Shown: positions 23,483 to 34,022 of the stretch, piece by piece
Position numbering within the stretch: the first letter of the stretch is position 1
Layout of the letters: every line of letters starts with the position of its first letter
Assembly (NCBI GenBank): GCA_032209605.1
Contig: JASFXZ010000001.1
Span: forward strand, 24,928,619 to 24,992,618
Direction of reading: 5' to 3'
Source of the DNA: Mactromeris polynyma
Taxonomy: Eukaryota; Mollusca; Bivalvia; Venerida; Mactridae
Length of the DNA stretch: 64,000 bases
Notes under the pieces: generated by a model
Told to the model about the DNA's origin: nothing
What the model saw: the letters and a program-made list of their open reading frames with translations, nothing else
The model's database searches: none
Position numbers and translations under genes: made by a program

Positions 23483-25490
23483 TGTTCCGTTTCCCCATGC
23501 TCCTCTCTGCTCCGACCTTTGCTGACTTGCTCCGATCTGCTCCTCTCCGCCTTGTTCATCTTCGCCCTGCTCCTGTCCTCCATGCTCCTCTATGTCCTGT
23601 TCCTCTCCGCCCTGTTCATCTCCGCTCTGCTCCTCTCTGTCCTGCTCCTCTCCTCTCCACCCTGCTCCTCTCCGCCCTGTTCATCTCCGCTATGCTCCTC
23701 TCTGTCCTGCTCCTCTCCTCTCCACCCTGTTCCTCTCCGCCCCGTTCATCTCCGCTATGCTCCTATCCACCTGCTCCTCTCCGCCATGCTCCTCTCTGTC
23801 CTGCTCCACCCTGTGCATCTATGCTCTGATTCTCTCCACCCTGTCAATCTCCGCCCTGTTCATCTCCGCCATGCTCTTCTACACTCATGCTCCTCTCCGT
23901 CCTGTTCATCCTCGCTCTGCTTCTCTGCGCTTTGCTCCTCTCCGCCCTGTTCATCTCCGCCATGCTCCTCTCCGCCCTGTTCTTCCTCGCTCTGCTTCTC
24001 TGCGCTCTGCTCATCTCCGCCCTGTTCATCTCCGCCATGCTTCTATCCGCCCTGCTCCTCTCTGCCATGCTCCTCTTCGCCCTGTTTATTCTCGCTCTGC
24101 TTCTCTGCGCTCTGCTCCTCTCCGCCCTATTCATATCCGCCTTGCTCCTCTCCGCCCTGTTCATCCTCGCTCTGCTTCTCTGTGCTCTGCTCCTCTCCGC
24201 CATATTAATCTCCGCCATGCTCCCCTCCGCCCTGCTTCTCTGCTCCTCTCCTCTCCATTTATCTCCGCCATGCTCCTCTCCGCCCTGTTCATCCTCGCTC
24301 TGCTTCTCTGCGCTTTGCTCCTCTCCGCCCTGTTCATCTCCGCCATGCTCCTCTCCGCCCTGTTCTTCCTCGCTCTGCTTTTCTGCGCTCTGCTCATCTC
24401 CGCCCTGTTCATCTCCGCCATGCTCCTATCCGCCCTGCTCCTCTCTGCCATGCTCCTCTTCGCCCTGTTTATTCTCGCTCTGCTTCTTTGCGCTCTGCTC
24501 CTCTCCGCCCTATTCATATCCGCCATGCTCCTCTCCGCCCTGTTCATCCTCGCTCTGCTTCTCTGCGCTCTGCTCCTCTCCGCCATATTAATCTCCGCCA
24601 TGCTCCTCTCCGCCCTGCTTCTCTGCTCCTCTCCACTCCATTTATCTCCACCATGCTCCTCTCCGCCCTGTTCATCCTCGCTCTGCTTCTCTGCGCTCTG
24701 CTCCTCTCCGCCATTCATCTCCGCCATGCTCCTCTCCGCCCTGTTCATCCTCGCTCTGCTTCTCTGCGCTCTGCTCCTCTCCGCCCTATTCATCTCCGCC
24801 ATGCTCCTCTCCGCCCTGTTCATCCTCGCTCTGCTTCTCTGCGCCATGCTCCTCTCCGCCCTGATCATCCTCGCTCTGCTTCTCTGCCATGCTCCTCTCC
24901 CCCCTGTTCATCCTCGCTCTGCTTCTCTGCGCTCTGCTCCTCTCCGCCCTGCTCCTATCCGCCTTGCTCATCTCCACCCTGTTCATCATCGCTCTGCTTC
25001 TCTGCGCTCTGCTCGTCTCCGCCATGCTCCTCTCCACCATGTTCATTCTCGCTCTGCTTCTCTGCGCTCTGCTCCTCTCCGCCCTGCTCCTCTCCGCCAT
25101 GCTCCTCTCCGCCCTGTTCATCCTCGCTCTGCTTCTCTGCGCACTGCTCCTCTCCGCCCTGCTCCTCTCCGCCATTCTCCTCTCCGCCCTGTTCATCCTC
25201 GCTCTGCTTCTCTGCGCTCTGCTCCTCTCCGCCCTGCTCCTCTCCGCCATGCTCCTCTCCGCCCTGTTCATCCTCGCTCTGCTTCTCTGCGCTCTGCTCC
25301 TCTCCGCCATGCTCCTCTCCGCCATGCTCCTCTCCGCCCTGCTCCTCTCCGCCCTGCTCCTCTCTGCCATGCTCCTCTCCGCCCTGTTCATCTCCGCTCT
25401 GCTTCTTTGCGCTCTGCTTCTCTCTGTCATGCTCATCTGTTCCAAGCCGCTCTGCCCTGCACCGCTCTGCTCCATTCCGTTTTGTTCCAG
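23483..25490. repeat. Polypyrimidine 15-bp tandem array (about 2 kb)
   Basis: Built of 15-bp monomers such as ATGCTCCTCTCCGCC, CTGTTCATCCTCGCT and CTGCTTCTCTGCGCT, arranged in higher-order units of 60-90 bp. The + strand is almost wholly pyrimidine apart from one or two purines per monomer. The monomer length is a multiple of three and stops are absent, so open frames of up to 640 codons appear on the + strand, with Arg/Ala/Glu-rich frames on the minus strand. These are by-products. Such strand-asymmetric DNA can in principle form triplex structures. Confidence 0.95.
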
Positions 25491-26924
25491 TGTAGAAATC
25501 TTGTATTAGTTTAGTTTACATATCAGAAACTACTGTTTTGTATTTAGTGTATGTAACAACATTTACTACTTTCGTTTTCATTTTTAACACGTATTTTGAT
25601 TCTGCGCAAAAATGATTCTGTATATGTAATTATATCATGTAAATCATTTGTAGTGTACATTAACAGCAGTTAGAAGGCGGTCACTATTCCCAAGTACACC
25701 ACAACAATGTAATACATACAAAAGAATTAACTCCCGAACAAAACAAAAACAGTCAACTTATAATATGTATCTTGAGGGCGATCTCAATGCGTGTTGCAGA
25801 TTTTGGTCTCTTTCGAAGAGCAATATTAATCTCAGAGTTTGATTTCAAGTAATTACCATAGACAGAAGCAGAGGTATGGATATCTGGTATATCGTGGGCT
25901 TTGGGCTATAGGCAATAAATAATTTCATTAATTATACAGTAATTAATACAATTTAGTTTTACAGTCTGAGACAAGTTCGGAATATTCGACGTTTTGATAA
26001 AGCAATGTTTGATGGAACATTTAGAGAAAGGGAGTGAGGCAACGTTTAAGATGCATGTCAAGCTTAAATGCGATGATCAATGTCTTCCCATTATTAAGAC
26101 AAATATAACATTTTGGTTTCTGTTTATGCTTCTACCGGGTATGTCCTTTGTCTGTAATATTTTATTTTTTTCCATTGTTTGCCCAGGTCTTTTTGTACAA
26201 ATTATGTCAATTGTCAAAAACATATCTATGGTACCAATTTGCTTGTAAGTACATTATAACTTTATTTTAACAAGAGTTGAAGTTTCGCTAATTTCGCGGG
26301 TGCTATGAATTCGCGACAAAACTTGCTAAAATATCACCATTTTACTGAACACCCTCATTTAGTCCCCGATGTCTTTTCGCCTGATTTGAACTAAAATACT
26401 AAACGTGGTTTTGGATCAATCAAATACTATACTTATATTGATAATCGTCGCAGGCTAATGGTTGTTATGTCAAGAAGTCGTATACAGAATCTCACGAAAC
26501 GATTATGATTCACTCAATGATTATTGCTTATAAATTTATGTTTTTGTAATATTTGTTCTACTAGACAAACTGTGTTGAAAATGTTGATGATGAATCTTGT
26601 GACAGTTTTTTCGAGTAACAAGAAAATAAATCGGACGTCTGTACTTTTTGAAATGGCCCTTCGTTTTAGAAGCGGAAAATCTAAATCTAAAAACAGAGTA
26701 ACAGGTAAGAATTATAAATATGATCAAAATCAGCTACATTCTGTGTATGGCAACAATAAACTGATTATTTCAATCACTCTATACTTATACATGAACTACT
26801 TTTAGAGTAAAAATCAAACTTTAAATGTGACCAAATGAGCTTCAGGACAGCGGATACTAAAAGTATGGAAATCTCAGCAATTAATCATCGTACGGGACAC
26901 ACGATAAGGCGCGGACATTTCTTG
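25491..26924. other. Intergenic, no gene seen
   Basis: AT-rich sequence. Open frames at 25994-26248 and 26524-26805 lack recognisable motifs and are not called. Confidence 0.5.
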
Positions 26925-28206
26925 GGCCCATATTCAGAAACGCTTCTCCACTCACACTCGATGAGATAATCCGGTTTTAATTATCTAACGGTCCGTGCTT
27001 TTGGGTGTGACTTCGCCCTAACTAAAAATGGTATCACAAAGGTTAGGGTAGCTGGAGTACAGGTTAGGGTAGCTGGAGTACAGGTTAGGGTAGCTGGAGT
27101 ACAGGTTAGGGTAGCTGGAGTACAGGTTAGTGTAGCTAGAGTACAGGTTAGGGTAGCTGGAGTACAGGTTAGGGTAGCTGGAGTACAGGTTAGGGTAGCT
27201 GGAGTACAGGTTAGGGTAGCTTGAGTACAGGTTAGGGTAGCTGGAGTACAGGTTAGGGTAGCTGGAGTACAGGTTAGGGTAGCTGGAGTACAGGTTAGGG
27301 TAGCTGGAGTACACTCGAATGAGTAGGGATTTCTCGAGTGAATGATTCGGCAAGAAGCAAAGGACTTTAACTCTCCTATACTCGAGTGGATTCATGGGGC
27401 ATTTGATATGCATCATTCCCATAATAATTATTATATTCAAATTTCAATGAAATCTGACCAACCAGTACCAAAATGTGGTTCCAGACAGATAGTTTCCATA
27501 TATTACATAGTCATTTTAAAATAACAAAGGGCCATTTCTCTGTCATATATAAGCGGGGGGGGGGTACTAATATAATGCGATCATGTATTCATGCCACAAT
27601 TTTATGAAACTGCATTTGTATCATGTGAAATTAACTTGACTATTTCACGTGTTTTGATGTTTATTTGTTGTTCGAATTACAATAAAATTTACTTTTATCA
27701 CTCAAGCCATTTTTGTTTTACATGTTTGAATAGATTACAATTGAGTCACTGAAAAGAAGCTACATTGTTTTACATCATTAACTCAATTTAATCAATGATA
27801 ATACGTTTCAATGTTTTATTAGTACAAATAAATAACTACAATGTATTACATGTATTACGTCTTATAGTATCATATGTGTTAAGAAAATGAGCAGAGAATT
27901 CATTTTTCATTTAAAATGTAGAACAAAAATATCAAACTATCGTTTGATTTCTTCAGTACATCCATTTATAAACAAAATACTTGTTGGATAACGCATGATA
28001 CAGCAATTATTTCAATCATTAGACCGTGAAAACTACGTTTACATTGACCGTTAGCTACTCCAGTGAGTCGAGTGTGAGTGTGTTTTGTATATACCAAATC
28101 TTCACTTGACCGACACTAGCTCGACCATCACTCCAGTTACACTCGAGCGTCACTTGGGTGAGTGTGAGTGGAGTATGAGTGGAGTGTAGGTTTCTGAATA
28201 CGGGCC
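26925..28206. mobile_element. Harbinger-like non-autonomous element
   Basis: 1,282 bp bounded by inverted ends GGCCCATATTCAGAAAC (from 26925) and GTTTCTGAATACGGGCC (to 28206), one mismatch in 17. It is flanked by the 3-bp direct repeat TTG (26922-26924 and 28207-28209). GGGCC-type ends with a 3-bp duplication fit the PIF/Harbinger superfamily. Both subterminal regions are rich in CACTC/GAGTG and CTCGA motifs (about 26940-26965 and 28060-28190). It carries the 21-bp array at 27042-27312 and a G10 run near 27555. No transposase was seen. Confidence 0.8.
27042..27312 (+). repeat. 21-bp tandem array with telomere-like hexamer (about 13 copies)
   Basis: The unit is GGTTAGGGTAGCTGGAGTAC plus A, nearly invariant across about 13 copies; one has TTAGTGTAGCTAG and one AGCTTG. 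Each unit contains one TTAGGG. The reverse frame gives a repeated SYPNLYS peptide and is not a gene. The array lies inside the Harbinger-like element. Confidence 0.95.
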
Positions 28207-28209
28207 TTG

Positions 28210-29340
28210 GTCTATATTATTTGGGAGTCCGTGTTAACGGTACTACAAATACGAGTATATTTATTCAAGTTGAGGTAGATTTTCTTAGGCACGTGGGAGT
28301 TCTTACTCAAAACTGTGTACGATTTCAGGCACCTTGAGCAAATGTACATCTAAATTGCAATACATATACAGGTGCATGATGGTGGATATCTACTCATCAA
28401 TTAGGTATATTGACGGTAATCGAATCATGCGCTTGGTGAACGCTTGTTGGAATTTTATTCAGAGAATTTAATCACATGCTTGTTAAGATTTGTCCAATTA
28501 TTTCCTGTCGAATGTTTTGATACGCAGGGTTAAAGAAACAAAAATTGGTGGGTAATCAGCTACTTGGGGAATTCTCTTATATCGTGATTGACCTTTTCCG
28601 ACTTTACACATATCATAATTAGATGAGCAGTATTCTGTCTGCAAGGGGAAGAGTATACAGTAAATTACTGTGGAAAAACGTGGGGTTTGTGCTAAATATA
28701 GAATCGTTAGGATTTCGTCTGTTGTTGTAAGCTGAAAATATAAGTGAATTTTAACATGAAAAATACCTATATATTGACAGACAGGTGTATGGTCCAGTGT
28801 CTAATTAACACAATAATTATGACCGAAAACTGACTGAGAGGGTCGTTATAAAACGTGCATCTGTAATATAATCGGTGATTTGTGTTTCGTATAAGATACA
28901 TTATTGCATCGAATAGTGCATTTATTCATATTTAAAAATATCTAACCATTTTTGAATCGTGTCTACTATCAACTTGCCTAGCGAGGATAATATAAATCTA
29001 GTATAGAATCAGTATTTAACAGCGTGTGTGAATAATACAGTGTTTATATTTCGCTAAAGAGTACCGCAAGGTCGGATTTTCTGTTATGTAAATCATCGTG
29101 GGTGACGAAATCATGTCGCCGTGGAAATGTCTACATTTATATACATGTATCTATATGTCTCGTTTAGTAACTGTATAATATTGCAATTGTATAAACATAT
29201 TTGTATATACATGTATTACGATGAGAAATATAATTATGTGCGTACTTTTTATGACAGTTAAAACATGATTTAAGATATATTTCCAAAAATTGTATGGTCG
29301 ACAAATTCTTACCGTAATCTGATTGTGCAAGTAATTACCG
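28210..29340. other. Intergenic, no gene seen
   Basis: AT-rich unique sequence with no supported feature. Confidence 0.5.
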
Positions 29341-29929
29341 TTTATCTACTGACTATGAGTAACCTGCTGACACATGTGATGCTGTGTGATTTATCTACTG
29401 ACTATGAGTAACCTGCTGACACATGTGATGCTGTGTGATTTAACTACTGACTATGAGTAACCTGCTGACACCTGTGATGCTGTGTGATTTAACTACTGAC
29501 TATGAGTAACCTGCTGACACATGTGATGCTGTGTGATTTAACTACTGACTATGAGTAACCTGCTGACACATGTGATGCTGTGTGATTTATCTACTGACTA
29601 TGAGTAACCTGCTGACACATGTGATGCTGTGTGATTTATCTACTGACTATGAGTAACCTGCTGACACCTGTGATGCTGTGTGATTTATCTACTGACTATG
29701 AGTAACCTGCTGACACATGTGATGCTGTGTGATTTAACTACTGACTATGAGTAACCTGCTGACACCTGTGATGCTGTGTGATTTAACTACTGACTATGAG
29801 TAACCTGCTGACACATGTGATGCTGTGTGATTTAACTACTGACTATGAGTAACCTGCTGACACATGTGATGCTGTGTGATTTAACTACTGACTATGAGTA
29901 ACCTGCTGACACATGTGATGCTGTGTGAT
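29341..29929. repeat. 49-bp tandem array (12 copies)
   Basis: The unit is 49 bp: TTTATCTACTGACTATGAGT, AACCTGCTGACACATGTGAT, then GCTGTGTGA. Copies differ only at TTATCTA/TTAACTA and ACATGTG/ACCTGTG, so the array is young or actively homogenised. Confidence 0.95.
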
Positions 29930-32859
29930 GAGAAAGGCGACCCAAGGCGACCCTTTTGCAGAGGTTACTTTCACACAACAGTCAGTTTAGATTCAAACAA
30001 ATTGATAATGAACTATCTTTAATTCCCTCCTGGGTATTGTAAAGGGAAGATACTTGCTATTTGTGATAAGGAAATGACTAATTTAGGAAACTAACTTTAG
30101 TAAAACCTCAATTACAGGCCACCTCGAAATTAAGATTGTATTTTTTTGTTCCATATTTTAACTCGATATACCTCAGCAAGGGTCTAAGATCGACTTTCTC
30201 CAGAATAAAATGTGGTCTTATTCATGAGGTCTCCCTTGATTTGCTAGCTACAGATAATTGTGGTCAGTTTCCAACATAGATATACGAAACAACTGTAAAC
30301 GATCGGACGTATCAGTAACACTGTACTGACATTTTAGGCCATCCTTAAAACTGTTTGATCGCATAACCCTACGCAGCAAAATTAATGTTGTAGGTAGGTA
30401 ATTACTTAATACTGTAATGGTCATACTAGTATACAGTTAGTTCATGGTTATTTGGGTAACAGTCAAAACTGTTGTCCCGAGGTGGAGGGGATGACATCTG
30501 AACTGTTGCCCGAGGCCGTTGTATTACTTGATCAAAAGTTTATCTAAACAAAAAAGGAAACAACTGTTTTATTACCTGATAATTTTTTTATTTCAACCAA
30601 GTGTTAAAAACATTTTGTATGGTGAATGATATGCCGTCTAAAAATAAAATTTGGAAATTCCAATGATTTCATAGCGCCAGAGGGAAACAGTTCATACTGT
30701 TGACCGGGGAATAGTTCAATCCAAGACAAATTGATAGATTTCATTTAAAACAGCAAAAAATAATATATTTGTATTTATATAAGGAATCAGGTAATAATGT
30801 TAATTATTATATTATATTCCGCTAACAATTCCCACACAAGATTGGGGCCATTTTCATGGGTAGGTAGGGTTATGTCAAACAAACATTGTTTTAATTACGG
30901 CCTTACTGAGTTATAACAAAGGAACGATTTGTTCAGGGAGGAGTCTTCATAAACGTAAATTATGTGAATTTTATGAGATATTATTGCATAATGGACTTTT
31001 GACAACCACTTATCTCATGAGAAAAACAGCTAGGTAACGTCATCATTATCAAATGACTTATTGTTGTAATAAGCACTACGTTGTATTAATGATCAATAAA
31101 CACAAATAAAAATTACTTGATAATGATCGTGTATATCTCTGTCTAAATTACACTGGCCTTGATTCGAGTTATTCTGGTTATCGTTCACCCGATGTTGACT
31201 GTTATACATACATGTATGTTGTGCTTGAAGTCAGATTGGAAACTTGTAAGAATGAAAAACAACTTCCGAAATGTTGTGACTTTTTGTTCAAACGAATTAT
31301 ACGTTTACAGACTAATGTACCGTATTTGGTATTGTTATGGCAAATACATACTCGTACATGTACTGGTCAAAGTGCTAACCCACCAGAACTATTTCACAGA
31401 GATTCTAAAAAGCGACTGACAACATCTGTTGATTTTGATTGCAGTCAGCTATGGCATTTACGATTTGAAGTAAACGTGTCGACATCACGTTCATTGTTTC
31501 ACATTGTCATGATGTAGTGAAGCTTCTCAAAGTACAAATACTGGGTTACTGCGCAGCATATGTAGCACTGTTTTAATTCTAAGAACAAGATAGTATGTGT
31601 ACGATCCTCTGACAAGACTGTAATTTATCCCACCAGAATTAAGCGCGATTACTGGTTATAAACTCAAGAAGCATTCATTGTGAGTGAGTAATAAAAGTTG
31701 TAGCAACTTGTTTCACCATTAACGTAAAATGAATAAGCTTAAACTTACTATTCGCGCCGATTTGACTAAGGATGACAATACAGCCTTCCGCGTGTTATCC
31801 AAGAATTCCAGTTGGCTTAACTGAAAAAATGTAAAATGTTTAACTCTCAATATGAAATATCGCATGATATATTACGTATAGTGAAATAGTTATTAAATAG
31901 ACAGAGCCTTTTTATCTCCGAATAATACAAGTAAGAAGTTTACTCATGATAATTGTTTCTGTTTGTTTCTAACTTTAGAGAGTTTGTATTCTCTGTAACA
32001 ATTATTTTATTCATATTGAAAACTTATATATTTCTGTGATTAGGAGTGCACATATTGACAAGACACAACTCATTCCTAGATGAGTGCAATAAAATAATGT
32101 ATAATCACGAACGTTATTATTATTTAAAACATACATTTGGTATTAAATTTTGTCTAAAATCTTTATCTATGACAGGAGGAATATGATTGTGAATAATATA
32201 CTGTCCAATTTGTGTTCAAAGTACAGTTTTTGCTAAGTGTATTGTAGATAAGGATTAACTTGAGAGTTGTATTGTCGTATCTTGATGATCAGTCAATACA
32301 GTAAATCTTGGAGAATAATGTTTTATTTTCACAATGGTAAAATCTGATTTAGAAGATAAAGCATGTGACGGATTGTCTCGTGAGGGGGACGAAGGTCTGA
32401 TTCAAATAACATATTTATTATTTTCATTACCAGTGTCGGTTAAAATCAACAGGGTACTTTATACAATGCTCTTATAAATCAAGAACACAATAAAATGTAT
32501 AAAACTGTTTTGGGCAGTTATAATTGTCATGTTATTTACGTTCAATTTTTACATAAAAAAGTTTCCTAAATTGATATTCGAGACTATTTAAACGTATTTA
32601 CCCTTCGCCTAACTTTTTTGGCAAATAAATTAGGAAACATTAAAGTTGCATTTCGTAAAAAGATATTTGCAATAAAATATCAATTCTTTTGTTACAGCTG
32701 TATTCTCACTATTCTGTTACTTTATAAAAATATAAAAAAGCCGATGTGAAATCTAGTTAAAGAGACTAAGAGGAAATACGCATAGAAGTTGTGCTGTACC
32801 GACCCGCTGAAATGTCTTTAAAATGAATGTATAATCATGTCTTTCTTGTTTATTGACAG
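29930..32859. other. Region upstream of the receptor gene, no gene seen
   Basis: About 2.9 kb. A remnant resembling the CAGT-ended MITEs may start near 30098 (TAGTAAAACCTCAATTAC), with a GGTCTTATTCATGAGGTCT match near 30220. A palindromic motif of the type ACAGTTCA.ACTGTTG.CCGRGG occurs near 30458, 30494 and 30686. Overlapping open frames at 31159-31517 are not recognisable. Any promoter and 5' non-coding exon of the receptor should lie here or further upstream, but I could not identify one. Confidence 0.45.
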
Positions 32860-32980
32860 GTCATTTAATGTGTGTTTAATTACCGACGGCGTTTGAAGAT
32901 GACGGGAAGTGTGGAATACTACAAGTGTATAACCTTTGACTCGAAGTGCATGAATTAGGCATAGACGTTTTCAATTCGCC
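32858..32980 (+). promoter_or_regulatory. Probable 3' splice site and 5' UTR of receptor exon
   Basis: The sequence CTTTCTTGTTTATTGACAG ends at 32859 and has the form of a good 3' splice site, so the first coding exon may start at 32860 with a 5' non-coding exon further upstream. An in-frame TGA at 32951-32953 lies 30 bases before the ATG at 32981. This rules out coding continuity from upstream and supports that ATG as the start. The ATG context (TTCGCCATGA, G at -3) is favourable. Confidence 0.55.
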
Positions 32981-33254
32981 ATGAATCGCACGGTGCCAGC
33001 TGTAATTGGTTACAAATACGCAACGATGAACTTGACGTCAGGTAATGACGTCATTTCCCAACATAATTGGGAGGTGTTGTTCCTGATGCCGTTGGTAATA
33101 TTCGGCGTCGCTGGGAATATCCTCGTTTCTATGGCGGTAACCATGGAGAAACGACTACAGAGCGTGACCAATTACTTCCTGTTGTCCCTGGCCATCACGG
33201 ACCTTCTTGTTTGTATGGTCGTCTGGCCTTTCAGTATCCTCAACGAATTCTTTG
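32981..33254 (+). CDS. HTR2: Serotonin 5-HT2-type receptor, coding exon 1
   Basis: Encodes residues 1-91 plus the first base of codon 92. The short extracellular N-terminus (about 29 residues) has two N-glycosylation sequons (N2-R-T, N17-L-T). TM1 (about 31-54) carries the GNILV motif with N46 at position 1.50. The first intracellular loop is EKRLQSVTNYF, very close to vertebrate 5-HT2 receptors. TM2 (about 65-88) has LAITDLL with D74 at 2.50. The exon ends after TTCTTTG at a donor GTAGGT (33255-33260), phase 1. The Gly at the junction and the following YWPL match the first coding intron position I recall for vertebrate HTR2 genes. The start is supported by an upstream in-frame stop and by Kozak context. 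Receptors of this class sit in the plasma membrane, bind serotonin and couple mainly to Gq. Confidence 0.93.
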
Positions 33255-33436
33255 GTAGGTTTATTACATTATGATCTATAAACAATTATCTCTTATATTA
33301 TATATGGTTGTTCTGTCGATGGACTGTAAGTAGTGGTCTATTCATTAACGAGTTCGATAGGATTGTAAGGATTTCATTCTTAATGCGAACATATATATGA
33401 AAACAGTATATAATCAACAATCGCTGCTGGAATTTT

Positions 33437-33563
33437 GTCGGTCGGTCGGTCGGTCGGTCGGTCGGTCGGTCGGTCGGTCGGTCGGTCGGTCGGTCGGTCG
33501 GTCGGTCGGTCGGTCGGTCGGTCGGTCGGTCGGTCGGTCGGTCGGTCGGTCGGTCGGTCGGTC
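33437..33563 (+). repeat. (GTCG)n microsatellite, about 32 units
   Basis: An uninterrupted tetranucleotide run of about 127 bp in the receptor intron, starting about 180 bp after the splice donor. The reverse frame (PTDR repeats) and forward frame (GRSVGRSV) are by-products. Confidence 0.98.
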
Positions 33564-34020
33564 ATCCTTAAACTTGGTCCACACATTCATCTTGGGTAGC
33601 AGAGGAACTCTATTGAATTTGGGGTCAGGGCTCAGATAATAAGGTCACAGGGGTCAATTGTTCACAAACCGTTTCCGATCAGTAACTCGATAACCTTTCA
33701 TCCTCAAACTTAGTCCACGCATTCATCTCGGGAAGCAGAGGAGCCCTTATGATTTTGGGGTCACGGGATGAAGGGTCAAGGTTAAAGGTCAATTGTATTT
33801 AAAACACCTCCCATTAAGTGGAATGTTCAGTATGACAAAATTGTTGTTATTGTTACTGGTTCCAATATGACACTTATCAAACTATCCATCAGCGAAACAC
33901 TGTTTTTACCATGTTTACCTCTAAACATTTCCAGCATGTATATGTGTGCAGCATACTGTGAACTTGCTTATGCAATTGTACAAAATATAACTCTGACAAA
34001 AACCCATATGGGGGCATAAT
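33564..34020. mobile_element. Remnant of TGCCCCC-type element
   Basis: Two tandem diverged copies (about 33569 and 33700) of a segment containing CTCAAACTTAGTCCACRCATTCATC, split by variants, then GGGAAGCAGAGGA and TTTGGGGTCA. It ends near CATATGGGGGCATAAT (34007-34022), an inverted TGCCCCC-type end. The plan (tetranucleotide run, tandem segments, GGGGGCA end) matches 3463-3943 and 11142-12156. The left end was not found, so the microsatellite probably belongs to this element. Confidence 0.6.
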
Positions 34021-34022
34021 GT

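Noticed and set aside
23350..25514. Open frames up to 640 codons rich in Ser/Cys/Pro/Leu and, on the reverse, Arg/Ala/Glu
   Set aside because: By-product of the 15-bp polypyrimidine array; no non-repetitive domain or start context.
27042..27312. True interstitial telomere
   Set aside because: Only one TTAGGG per 21-bp unit, embedded in a transposon with matching ends. It is not a run of hexamers.
27018..27440. 140-codon minus-strand frame with repeated SYPNLYS
   Set aside because: Translation of the 21-bp array inside a DNA element.
31159..31517. Overlapping + strand frames of 86 and 101 codons upstream of the receptor
   Set aside because: No recognisable domain, and two frames over the same stretch are equally plausible. 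Likely chance.
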